Origin: Cycas panzhihuaensis
Taxonomy: Eukaryota; Cycadophyta
Reading direction: 5' to 3'
Length of the DNA stretch: 64,000 nucleotides
Assembly (NCBI GenBank): GCA_023213395.1
Contig: CM041465.1
Location: 195,121,741-195,185,740, forward strand
Under the pieces are notes generated by a model, which ran no database searches, was not told the DNA's origin, and saw only the letters and a list, made by a program, of their open reading frames with translations. Positions 32,912 through 43,263 of this stretch are shown here, piece by piece (the stretch's first letter is position 1; every line of letters begins with the position of its first letter). Position numbers and translations under genes: made by a program.

Positions 32912-35720
32912 TGCTGTTTTATGGTACAAGAATTGACGGCTAGTATTTTTTGGAACTTTGCTGCTTGTTTTTATCTCATTTTCATCTACAAATTTTCTGG
33001 TAGTTCTATTTTGCAAGGCGAATCGATTTCATGATTGCTAGTTTTGTTGTATTATTCACCTCTATATAAGCATATCCATTGATTTGGCTTTTTATTCTGA
33101 GTATATTCATTGCAAATTATTCCTCAAAGTAGCATTCTCTCAGCAATTTTTTTGTTGTAAAAACTCTGCTTATTCTAAAGTTTTCGTTTTAATTCTCATA
33201 ATTGTTTATGCTTTGATTGGTTCGGTTTCATTTATTTTGGTCTTGAAGCAGTCCATTGGTACTTATTTCTAATTTTTGAAGAGGTTTGAACCTTTAACTA
33301 GAGGTTTTCTTCGTTATAAGTCTTTTCCTTTCTTTAGTTCTTCGTTGAACTGATGGTTAGATATTATTTACTCATATTCCATAGCCTTTAAGTTTATATG
33401 GTGTTGGCTCCATTTGTCTCTGCGCAGTCGCCGAGTAACAACGTTATTCATACTTTTTATTTCAATGTTATAAACGTTGATTTGAATCATTATAAAGTTT
33501 ATTTTTAATTAAATTTTAGTATATAACGGTTCAATTCCATTTGTAAAGCTCTTAGCCCCCTTAAGAGCTTAACCCCCAGTCCTGTCACGTTCATGTGACC
33601 TCAACTTCTTTTTGAAAATGACCTATTTCAACCTTATAAAATTTTCTTTTTATTTTATTTATTTATTTTTCTTATATAAGGTACCTAGCATTTTTTTGTC
33701 ATATCTTCTTGTTGGAGTACTAGTTTCTGATGAAACTTGTTCTGTTAGGTCCAAAACTTCAAGAGCTACAACATAGACTAACTATTTGTTATTTTTTAAT
33801 CTGATATGACCTATTTTTTAATAATTTAAAATCAACCATTTTTTCATCCTTTAATTTATTAACATAAAGAAGACCTTTCACTATTTTTAGCATAACTCTT
33901 CTGTTTGATATCAGATTTCAAATCTGTTAGTTTCGTTGGAAAGCTGACTCATTTCTCCTTGTACTGATATATTTATTTGTAAGTTTTGAAGCATTTTTGC
34001 ATATGTTCAAAGCCGATAAAGTTAAAGTACTCAAATGCTCCTAGTTCTTCATTATTTCATATTTTTAAACATTATTTCTAAAGTTTAATTGACTTAAAAC
34101 ATATTAAGAAGCTTTCAATTTATATTTGATCTTTTTTACATTATTTCATAAGGTTTTATTAGTATTTCATAACTTTTTGAGACCCTTGGCTCCAGTTAAG
34201 CCTAAAAAATAGGTCATTTCGCTTGTTTATTAAAATCTTGAGTTGTAAGAGTCTGGTTTCTAAACAGTCAAATCCATTATAAAGATATTTTAATATTCTT
34301 CAATATGGTATAGTTTCATTTTAATCTGATATTGTTTAGTAAGACTTTGGAGTTGGTAAACTTGAGCATCCAATTTTATCCTAACATGCTTGTTTCTTTG
34401 ACTCTTAAAGGAGTTTTTTATTTCAATCAAGTTATACTTACTTTATTGATTATTCATCATACATATTTGAAGCTTTTATTTGACTCTCGTATAATTTTTC
34501 TAAGCTGATTTGCAACAGAAGATTGATTTCATACACATAAAGTGATCAACAAGCTAAGGGGGCCTACATATCAAAACAGGTACATTTCTCTATTTTGAAC
34601 TCTTTTAGTGGAAACTTTTCTTAATATTTTTTATCATTTTCAAAGAAAAATATATATTTCAGAATTCCTACCTTATACATCTTCACTTGTGGTCAAAAGG
34701 GATAGTAAATTATTTTGCATATTTGAAAAGGAATTCATTTCATTTTTAATTGACTTACTTAAACCACTTATCTCTATCGGAAAACTTTAAGATTTATTCA
34801 AATATTTCATTATATTAAATATTTATATTTGTTAAAATCATTCAAAAGAGGTATATACATCCTTATTGTTTCTTCATGATATCAAATAAAAAAATGAAGG
34901 TGCACTTTATTCAAAAGGAATAATTACTCATCTTGCATTGAAAAAATGGTCATTTATTTGCTTAAGCTATTGTTTATTTGTTTGAAAATTTAAAAGTTTA
35001 GTTAAAAGATTTTATCAACCTTCTTTATTTCTTCATCATTAAGGGGATTTTATTGCAAATTTGCATACTTAAATATCTTATTTACTTTGTATAAAAGATT
35101 CAATTATAGTTTGCTTATAAATCTACACAAGCACTTCTTCTTATTTTTTCATCTTATTTTAAAGAGTATTGCAATCATACATCTTAAGTTCATTAATACA
35201 CTAAGCTTTCTTATTCCTTCTAAAGGTATATATTTTTTAAAAGTGCATGACACTTTTAACCATTATATGCATTAAAAATTTACTTGTTGAAAGCATTATT
35301 GATTTATTATTGTACTTATAAAGGTTGCATATAGTTACTAGTGCACTTTATTTTTTAAAGGACATTTCATTTTCAAAGACATTGCATCTCTTTTGTAGAA
35401 GTTATTGCTTGAATATTTCCTTCAAAAGTCATTATATCGTTTATTCAATCTTGCTTAGAGGATATTATTCTTCATTCAAGTTATTTCTTTTTGGTGGATA
35501 AAAGAACCTTTCAAAACCCTAAGCAAGACCTCATCATTGATAATGTATTTTCATCTTTGATTATTTTAAAAAGACATTGACTTGCATTCTTTTTTAATGA
35601 ACATCTTTATCATTTAATTTATTTATCATAAGTATATTAAAAATCATAAGTGTTCATTTAAGGATTTGTCTTCTTATTTAAAAATTATACTTTCTTGATT
35701 ATGCATTAATTCCCTATACA
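32912..35720 (+). other. A internal segment 4, non-coding
   Basis: AT-rich, no domain or sustained frame. It aligns in order with the D interior (29560-31850). No further insertion is evident. Confidence 0.75.
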
Positions 35721-36456
35721 ATGACAATGAATCTAAATAAAATTTGATTTCTTATATTTGACGATCATGATTTTCAATAATGGAGTAAAACAATGCAAGC
35801 ATACTTTATTGAAAATAATCTTTAGAAATATGTAAATAATAGATATAAACCCAATATTAAAGAAGATCTAAAAAAGGACAATGAGACCTTAGATATATTA
35901 TTTTGTACCATAGATGACAATGTTTTTTCTAATGTTTGTGAAATGACCACCTCTAAATCTATATGGGATATCTTAGCATCTACTTTTAAGAGAGAAACCC
36001 TCAATATGAATAGTTTTAATTATGATGATGTTGCAAATGTGAGAGATGTCAGAGCAAGTTTATTGTATTAAAAAAACTAATGAAGAAGATTCAAGTCAAA
36101 TGAATGATCACATTAATGAAGTTGATCCTTCATTTGAGGGGGAGGAACCTTATGATATGATAGTTATTCATAAAATAAAGATTCCAGAAGATAAAGTTAG
36201 AATTGCAGCCACTCATCTCCATTTGAAGTATATTATACTTATTTGGAGATTTTTTGAACCACATAATACTAAAGAAACACAAATTACTAAAAGGATGACA
36301 AGGCAAGTTCATGACTACTTCATGAATGATGACAAAACTAAAAGACAAGTGTTTAAAGTCATCATCAAGTTTGAGTATCACAAGTTCAAAGAGAAGATAA
36401 AGATGTACGTGATGACCATTAAAGAAGAGAATGTTGGGTTAATGTTCATCACATGA
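35721..36456 (+). pseudogene. A gag-like frame (copia DUF4219/UBN2-like) with unidentified tail
   Basis: From 35727 it reads MNLNKI, stop (35745), FLIFDDHDFQ, stop (35778), WSKTMQAYFIENNL. It continues ETLDILFCTIDDNVFSNVCE and SKSIWDILASTFKRETLNMN. A shift near 36050 leads into a 136-codon open frame: MSEQVYCIKKTNEEDSSQMN, VDPSFEGEEPYDMIVIHKIK, ITKRMTRQVHDYFMNDDKTK. It ends at 36456, inside the LTR. The tail is basic, predicted helical and conserved in D, with no recognised family. No later gag part, zinc knuckle or pol follows. Confidence 0.75.
36417..36431 (+). other. A polypurine tract, decayed
   Basis: CATTAAAGAAGAGAA stands where D has ATTAAGGGGGAGAA, just before TGTTGG. The purines are kept, but the G run is lost. 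Confidence 0.6.
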
Positions 36457-36753
36457 CCCCACCTTGGAGTATGTAGCGCACAAGCATTCAAGGTAAGTTA
36501 GATAAGGTTTATTTAATGTTCCACATTATTTTATATTAATTTGAATTAAAGGTTGAAGAGGTTTCCCTCCTCCCTCAAAAGTATATATTTCATAGGGTCA
36601 TCTCCCTCGATGTTCATCAACACCACCTCTTCAAAGAAATTTTGTATATTCTCCGCAAATATGTATTAATGAAAATGATATTACGCATGCTTTACAATAT
36701 GGATTAAGTTGTTTACCTTTATTGCTCTGCTCTGCATCTCTATTAAACTTACA
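36432..36753 (+). repeat. A 3' LTR
   Basis: 322 bp, starts TGTTGGGTTAATG and ends CTTACA. The target duplication acatt follows (36754-36758). Confidence 0.93.
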
Positions 36754-37501
36754 ACATTGTCAAGTAAACAATTAGAAGATTAAATCTGTGAGTGATTGTA
36801 TTAATTTATATCACATAGTTAATAAACTAGTGATTTGAATTAAATATTAATAAAAAATTGTGTAAAAAACAACATAACTAATTAAGATATTAACAAATAA
36901 TTAAGGTGATAGACTTGAAATATTATAAGGAAATTTTTTAAATAAGAAAGCACGTACCTTTAGTCACCTAAATGTGAATGGAGGCTTGACTTCAAGCGTG
37001 AATTTGTGAGTTAAAAAGGCATCCAAATGGATCAAATGGGTAGTCAATACATTCGCATCTGAATCAAGAATCTGATGCTTCTTTCATAATTGAATTTCGA
37101 CTCTAGATGACGAAGTTATTAAGAAAACAGTTCAATTACCTCCTCTTTGGAAAAAAAAAAAAATAGAATAAGGGTGAGGCCCCCTTTTACATTTGGACTT
37201 AGGTCACATCGGAGATAAAGGTGACCAAGAGGCTAGCGAATAGGGGGCTAACGCCTTGTGGTCCTAAAATATTTATACAATATAACTTAATTTTAAATAA
37301 AATTTGAACAAAAAAATAAATAAATCAAATAATAATATCATGGTGGCAGACCCAAATAAAAAGCAAACACAATTAGAAAGTTTTTGCATATGTAAAAACT
37401 TTACATTATATTTAAATAAACCTCGCATCCGCCAAATAATATTACTTTACCCTAAATTCTAAGGTTTCAAACTATTTTCTTGTGCAGGGTGGCAATGGCA
37501 G

Positions 37502-37630
37502 GTGTTTGAATCTCCTTCGTTATTCTTATGAGGCATTCAAATCTCCTCTATTTTCTTCCTGAGACATTTGAATCCCCTCTATTCTCTCTTTGAGGCATTC
37601 GAATCTCCTTTGTTCTCTTCATGAGGTATT
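37502..37630. repeat. Short tandem repeat, about 34-bp unit, about 3.5 copies
   Basis: Imperfect units of the form TTTGAATCTCCTTCGTTATT with CTTATGAGGCA (from 37502) repeat about four times with drift (CAAATCTCCTC, TTTGAATCCCCTC, TCGAATCTCCTTT). It lies in the leader of E. Confidence 0.75.
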
Positions 37631-38299
37631 CGTGGAGCCTGCATGTAATGGTGTCTACAGTTTGGCTTTATTTTTCCATTGACGTCTCTATTGGGGTTTC
37701 CATTCAGAGGCTTCACATGGTGTTTCCCATTGGCATTTGTTGTTGGGGTTTCCTCCTCTGAAATTAGATGATGAATTGTTTGTTTTTTGAGCAACTTTGC
37801 TTCTCGTTAATGGTTTCTGTCGGCAGTATGGGATTTAATCTTCATTGTCACCATGGGGTTATCTATTTCTTTCACAATTTACAACAACGATCATTAGTAA
37901 AAACAAGATAATTATTTCAAATTTAGAAATGCCTTTCTGGGTTTTATTTTATGTATTCTATTTCTTCATTGTATATGATTTTAAATTTTTTTTTTGTTTT
38001 ATATTGTAGGGTTTCGATGCTATTCTAGAGTTCATGCCTTCGCTAGATTTTTCACTGGAATTTTTGCAAAAGGAGAGAGGGGAGCAACTTTGATATTTTA
38101 TAGAGTTAGAAGGCGGATAAAAGATAGACAATTAGGCTATTGCAAGTGTAGTAAGGCTTTTTTTTTTTTTCTGCCTATTCTAATTTTGTAAGAATATTAG
38201 TTTTATTTGGTCCCGGAATCAAGAGAGGTTAAGTTTTGTAAAGCTTCTTAGTATTTTATGTTTTTAATAAATATTTTTATTTTATTTATTCAAAAAAAG

Positions 38300-38302
<3 letters not shown>

Positions 38303-38331
<29 letters not shown>
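38303..38331. repeat. (TG)n microsatellite
   Basis: About 14 uninterrupted TG units in E's leader. The CVCVCV reading frame across it is an artefact. Confidence 0.98.
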
Positions 38332-38434
38332 TCAAGGGTTTGATAAAAACTATTTTGCTTTAGCTTTCTGTTTGCATGCCCTGCTTCATAATTTTATTGC
38401 ATATTCTGCATCGAATTTGTATTTGAATACCCTA

Positions 38435-38445
38435 CTTTGATACCA
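38435..38445 (-). other. E primer-binding site, tRNA-iMet type
   Basis: The minus strand reads TGGTATCAAAG immediately inside the 5' LTR. Confidence 0.88.
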
Positions 38446-38876
38446 TGATAGAGAGAGGGTTACAAAATAAATGTATATCAAACACAAATAAAATCAAACA
38501 CAGTACACAATATCTGGCAGGTGTAAAACCCCTTTAGGGGATAAAAGGCCACCTCATAAATAATAATTGTATAATATAAAATAATTTATAAATACAAGAA
38601 AATAATTTAAATAAGAGGATCTCATCCTCTCTCAGATTATGCCTACCAGCCGGACCAAACAACCCTATGTAACTGCCACCTAACTTACCTTGACCAACCT
38701 CCTAGAATGTAGGAGGAAATATTTAAGAGAATGAAGGTTCATTAAAAATGGGTGATTGTCCATTTCAACAAACAACATAATTAATAAAATAACATTAATA
38801 AAAGTTAACATTTATTTTTTTTTTAACATTAGTAAAATGAATCTTGAAGCTAACATTAATAATAATAATTCTAACA
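38446..38876 (-). repeat. E 5' LTR
   Basis: 431 bp, on minus TGTTAGAATTATT to CTCTATCA. It lacks about 20 bp present in the 3' copy (near 5620). The target duplication cttat follows at 38877-38881. Confidence 0.93.
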
Positions 38877-38881
38877 CTTAT

Positions 38882-39437
38882 GATCCCTACATCCTTATTG
38901 AAAGGGCCTCTCCAACAATGGTGGGGAGAATAGATGCTAGTGGCTTTTTTAGTCTTATATGGAGACTAATATGGTAAAAGAGCCTAAAGCCCAAGTAGGT
39001 GGACTCCCTACTAGATGGCATGATAAGGAAAGGTAAAATTTTGTTTTCCATGAAGGTTAAATTGGGCCTATATGACCAGGAAAAAAAAAAAAGAAAAAGA
39101 GTTACATCCATGAATAGTGATTTACCTATACTAACTTAAGATATAAATATAAGAAAGAAATGAAAACAATATGCAAATCTTAATTATTGATGATGGTAAT
39201 TTTAGAATCCAAGTTGAAGTTGGTAGACCAACAACCACCCTGAGCCTTACAATTTTGTCAGACCAAAGCCCTGTATTCTTCAAAGTAGCATGGAGTGAAA
39301 ACAAACAAATCTATAAAAAATTAACATCTTTTATTTTGATAGCAAAACCCACTTTAACGAAATTTAGAGAGTCAATATCTCTTACCCAAATTATTAATAG
39401 ACAAATGGATGGATCAAGTGTTGCGTGCAAGCCAAAG
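38882..39437. other. Spacer between nest 1 and element F, no gene seen
   Basis: Original host sequence of E's target resumes here. A 92-codon plus frame (39171-39449) has no recognised family and reads on into the F LTR. The last five bases (39433-39437, caaag) are the left target duplication of F. Confidence 0.5.
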
Positions 39438-39833
39438 TGTTGGATTTAAGGATGATGTTCTAATACCAAAATGTTGGGAATAACATGTAAAAGTTGTGTA
39501 CTATGAAAATATAATATACAATGACAAGTAATAGACAATGAAAGTGAATGTCAAATATACAAATGATATACAAAAGATGAAATATGTATAAACATATACA
39601 CAACAAATATATAAAATAATAGTCAAACTTCATTTTATTAAAAGAATTATGTATATATTTAAAGAATGCCTCACCTCATATGGAGAATCTTTTAGGTCAA
39701 CGTTTGTGTATTGTCACACTTTCTAAATGGCATACATGCTAAAGTGACTACAATATAGTATTTACTAAATAATGGGATAATGAGAATAAAGTCAGTGATA
39801 ATATTTAATGTAATTAGATATTACTATTTAATA
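39438..39833 (-). repeat. F 3' LTR
   Basis: It matches 42863-43258; plus-strand start TGTTGGATTTAAGG. The adjoining minus sequence GGGGTGGGACGAG may be the decayed polypurine tract. Confidence 0.85.
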
Positions 39834-42800
39834 CTTACCACTCGTCCCACCCCTAATATATAATTACATAATATGAAATATCACATCAACAATACAAATT
39901 TATCTTCAAATCTGTTAAAACCAAACTATTTTAAATAACATGAAATGTTGTTGATGCCTATATGAAGGAAGCTCCATCTACCAAACCACATGGGTAACCA
40001 ATTGTTGTGGCCACGAATTTACTAAGTCGCTTCTTTGAGTACGTGTTCCTATTAATGCTACATCAACATCACTCTAGAAACATGTTCTACGTGGTCAAAC
40101 AAATATAATACAAAAAAAAAAACAAGGGTAGCTAAAAAAAAGTGTCCCACCTCTTGCCAAATGGGTTTATGAATAGCTTCTTTGGCAATGCACACCTGAA
40201 AATACACCATACATCAACAACTATGGTTGGAAATGCAACTCACATCAACATCTATAGTCGAAAATCTCAAAGTCATTGATAACTATTGGAATTACATGAT
40301 AAAGAGGCCTTCTTGGTTTTACACATGAACTCTATGACCTCACAAATGCCACAATGGATTTACAAAGTCCAATAATACAACTTAACAATAACATAAAATG
40401 TTTAAAACATGACATAAAATGGATGTGACTCACTAAACATTAAAAATGACTCTCTCCTAATAACAATTTTTAATAATAAATAGAGTTCTCTAGAACTTAT
40501 AGAAGAGCATGTGTGACAAATTTTTACATTTCCCCCCTTATGGGGTTACATTACATCAATAGAATACTCATCAAATGTGTTTAAATATAATGAAAAACTC
40601 ATAGAAAATAACTTGTTTTAAAACTTTTGTTGATTTTGAACTAATTTTTTTGTAACAAATCAACTCCAAAATACTTTGTGTGACCTATCATTGTTAAAGG
40701 GGTTGAATTAACTTCTTAGTACAACTTTCAAATCTAAAAGCAAACTCCATATGCTCAAGATATTTTTAAAAATGTGAAACCAAATATTTATAAAAATGAA
40801 GGGGGGTGAAAAATTAGTATTAAGCCTCTTTTGTGCCAGATTATTGGTTACGTAACATCACCATGTGACCTATGAGCTAATCATTAAAGGCTACTAAACT
40901 TCAAAGTGTTATGGAATATAATTTAATTCAAATCTTGACTTGCAATTTTTTTTATGTCTGCCAAAACAAGACGTTATTGAATTTGAAAATTTATTAAATC
41001 TCATTAAATATCATATTAGACATTGAAATTAATAAAAAAAGACAAAACACTTTTATTGGCATTTATTTCTTCAGAGAGGCAATGACCCTACATGCTCTCG
41101 ACTCTAATATTTTATTCAAGTTGTGTTGCAAGTTTGTGCATTTTTGCAAGTCGATGATGGTAAGCAGGGCATCTCCCAAAATATTAATCGCCAAACAATA
41201 AATGTCATGGAGATAACCATGGTCTTTGTGATGAACTCAGTGACAACACCCTTTGATATGAGCAACTTGCTTGTGGGGAACCTTCTAATACAATAATACA
41301 ATTGTCTAGGTGCCGAGATAAGTAGTCTAATAATCGATTGCAAAGAAAGGTTTTATAACCGTGCCATTGGCACACTCGTAATCGCAATCCCATTATTCTT
41401 CAATGATGTTATTTGGTCTATTGCTTTCTTTCTATCTATTTGTTACTAGAGACGTGTATATGCTCATTATATGAGCTTGAGCATGCTTCCTTCTCTTTCG
41501 GGCAATTCATCCCATGCATTCTGAGAGCCCTCCTCATTGCTACCATCTTTAGGCTTCTCTCCCTCCCTTTAAAGGTTCCTACCATCTATGTATTTGATTC
41601 CACACTAATGTCACTATGTGTGCCCTTCCGATGGGGTTTCACTTTGATCTCTACCTACCTGTTAAACATATCATCTTATGATAATGTTTGGTTTCCTCCA
41701 TGCCTTGTCATTGCATGTTTTTCTCCATACTATGTGTGGAGTGATGATCTTTGAGCCTTCTAACATGGTCTCTATTACGCACTAATTCTTCATACATACA
41801 GAAGTTCATCTCTTCTTCATCAAGCCTGCCAAGCCATATGAGCTCCAAGGGTTTTGACAGTGCATTCTCTCCAATCTGTTAATGAGAATTGCTATGCCAT
41901 TTTCTTTGGTACTGAAACACCTTTCACAAGACATACAACTATATATGCACCACATTTATCGCACAAAAAATGTCTTTTTTACTTTTGATATTCACTTTGC
42001 AAGGTTTATGCTATTACAAATTTTAAGGGTTAAAACAAGCTTTTGAACCCTTCAAAAAAAAAGCACCCTTATATGTGTATTTTTAAACATTTAAACCCTA
42101 CTAGGTTTCAATTCAACAACAACCTTGGAAACAAACTCTTAACCAAATTTCTAGGGACCCTCTTTTTCTTTTTTTTCTTTTTAACATTATCTTTATAAGA
42201 GTTTTACAGCCTGCTACAAAAGCATATTCATATTTTAGTAGATAATATGACTTCAAGCAACTATTAAAACTTTATTTTTCTTCAAATTTTTTTAACAGTG
42301 GACTTGTTCCCTCTACAAGGTGATCAAGCCTACATAAACAATTAATCTGCTTTATTCTTCTTCAATCAGTAGCTTCAGAATACATGCTTCTACGACCTCA
42401 AATAAGGAAACAAAAAAAAAAAACACTTGCAAGCAAATTTTTTACGATATGACATGCACAACAAATAGGTCACAAGAAAACATCTTCTCAACACAAAAAA
42501 ATCTATCATTTTCTGCCATAAAAAAAAATATTTTTGTAGCTTCATGTAGGCCCAAAATACTCAAAAAATGCACTAATAACAACCCCAAAATAACTTCAAT
42601 ATGAACTCCAAAATACATCAAAATATAGCAGTAAATAAGCCCTTAAATTTTTGTATATGCAATTTTTAAAAATGACCTCAAAATTTTTGAAAAAATAGCG
42701 CTCAAATAGCTTAATTTTTTCTTTAAAAAAAGATATGGTGCAAATCATTAAAAGGTTCCATAAAAATATTAAATTCATAAAATAATAACTCTTAAAAATG

Positions 42801-42847
42801 AAATGAAGTATGCTCTAAAATTGTCCTACCAAAGAATTGAATCTTGC
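39834..42847 (-). other. F interior, no recognisable domain
   Basis: A minus-strand purine run at about 40535-40550 (CATAAGGGGGGAAATG) looks like a second polypurine tract, which could mark an older truncated element inside F. Open frames at 41116-41393 (minus) and 41413-41754 (plus, hydrophobic) match no family known to me. Confidence 0.5.
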
Positions 42848-42859
42848 GCTCTGATACCA
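42848..42859 (-). other. F primer-binding site, tRNA-iMet type
   Basis: The minus strand reads TGGTATCAGAGC exactly, three bases inside the LTR. It is surprisingly perfect next to LTRs this diverged. Confidence 0.85.
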
Positions 42860-42862
42860 CTA

Positions 42863-43258
42863 TGTTAGATTTGAGGATAATGCTCTAATACTAAAATATT
42901 AGAGATAATGTGCATAAGTTATAAACTATGAAAATGGACTCAACAAGGACAAGTAATGGACAAAGGAGGTCAATGTAAGATAAACAAATAATACATGAAA
43001 CATGAAATATGTACAAGTATATACACAAGAAATATATGGAAAAATTGTCAAACTCCGTTTTCTTAAAATAATCATGTACATATTTATAAAATATCTCACC
43101 TCATATAGAGAACCCTCTAAGTCAACCTTTGTGTACTGAGACATTTTTCAAGTGGCACACATGTTAAGATTACCATAATATAATATTCACTAAATAATGA
43201 GAGAGTGAACATGGGATTAAGGATAACATCTAATACAATTAAATGGCACTATCCAACA
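42863..43258 (-). repeat. F 5' LTR
   Basis: 396 bp. On minus it starts TGTTGGATAGTGCC and ends AAATCTAACA. Confidence 0.85.
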
Positions 43259-43263
43259 TAAAG

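Larger units (their letters stand above)
10473..36753 (+). mobile_element. Element A: non-autonomous LTR retrotransposon with gag-like remnant (TR-GAG-like)
   Basis: The LTRs at 10473-10794 and 36432-36753 are both 322 bp (about 35 differences by eye, 11%) and are flanked by acatt (10468-10472 and 36754-36758). A primer site follows the 5' LTR. The span is 26.3 kb, but removing the three nested insertions B, C and D with their duplications leaves about 5.2 kb. Its own sequence is 10795-11130, 20373-20537, 26952-27503 and 32912-36431. It has no protease, integrase, RT or RNase H; only a gag-like frame lies near the 3' end. It belongs to the same family as D, with which it shares LTR, leader and gag-like sequence. 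Confidence 0.92.
36759..38434 (-). other. E leader, outer segment
   Basis: Continuation of E's leader between the A insertion and E's primer site. 36759-37480 is AT-rich and empty. 37480-37650 holds short repeats. 37990-38200 has moderate GC and a splice-acceptor-like stretch, a T-run followed by ATTGTAG at about 38010. 38303-38331 is a (TG)n run. A 71-codon minus frame (37794-37579, hydrophilic, HHLISEEETPTTNANGKHHV) is not recognised and may be chance or a captured fragment. Confidence 0.6.
5387..38876 (-). mobile_element. Element E: Ty1/copia retrotransposon, outermost of a five-element nest
   Basis: The 3' LTR (5387-5837) and 5' LTR (38446-38876) are clearly the same sequence, with roughly 35 substitutions plus a few indels counted by eye (about 8%). 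They are flanked by identical 5-bp duplications, cttat at 5382-5386 and 38877-38881. On the minus strand the order is LTR, PBS, leader, gag, protease, integrase, RT, RNase H, PPT, LTR. Element A sits in the leader between 10472 and 36759. Removing it leaves about 7.2 kb, a normal copia length. All coding parts are broken. Confidence 0.93.
39438..43258 (-). mobile_element. Element F: old non-autonomous LTR element
   Basis: LTRs 39438-39833 and 42863-43258 are both 396 bp and clearly homologous but differ at very roughly a fifth to a quarter of sites. They are flanked by caaag (39433-39437) and taaag (43259-43263), a duplication with one mismatch. A perfect primer site next to the right LTR sets the minus orientation. 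The 3.0-kb interior shows no gag or pol domain, so this is a LARD-like element or one decayed beyond recognition. It is the oldest complete element of the window by LTR divergence. Confidence 0.85.

Noticed and set aside
38258-38440. Plus frame with a CVCVCV run
   Set aside because: Product of the (TG)n microsatellite in E's leader.
41413-41754. 113-codon hydrophobic plus frame in F
   Set aside because: No family recognised, antisense to the element, no start context or neighbours; probably chance in AT-rich DNA.
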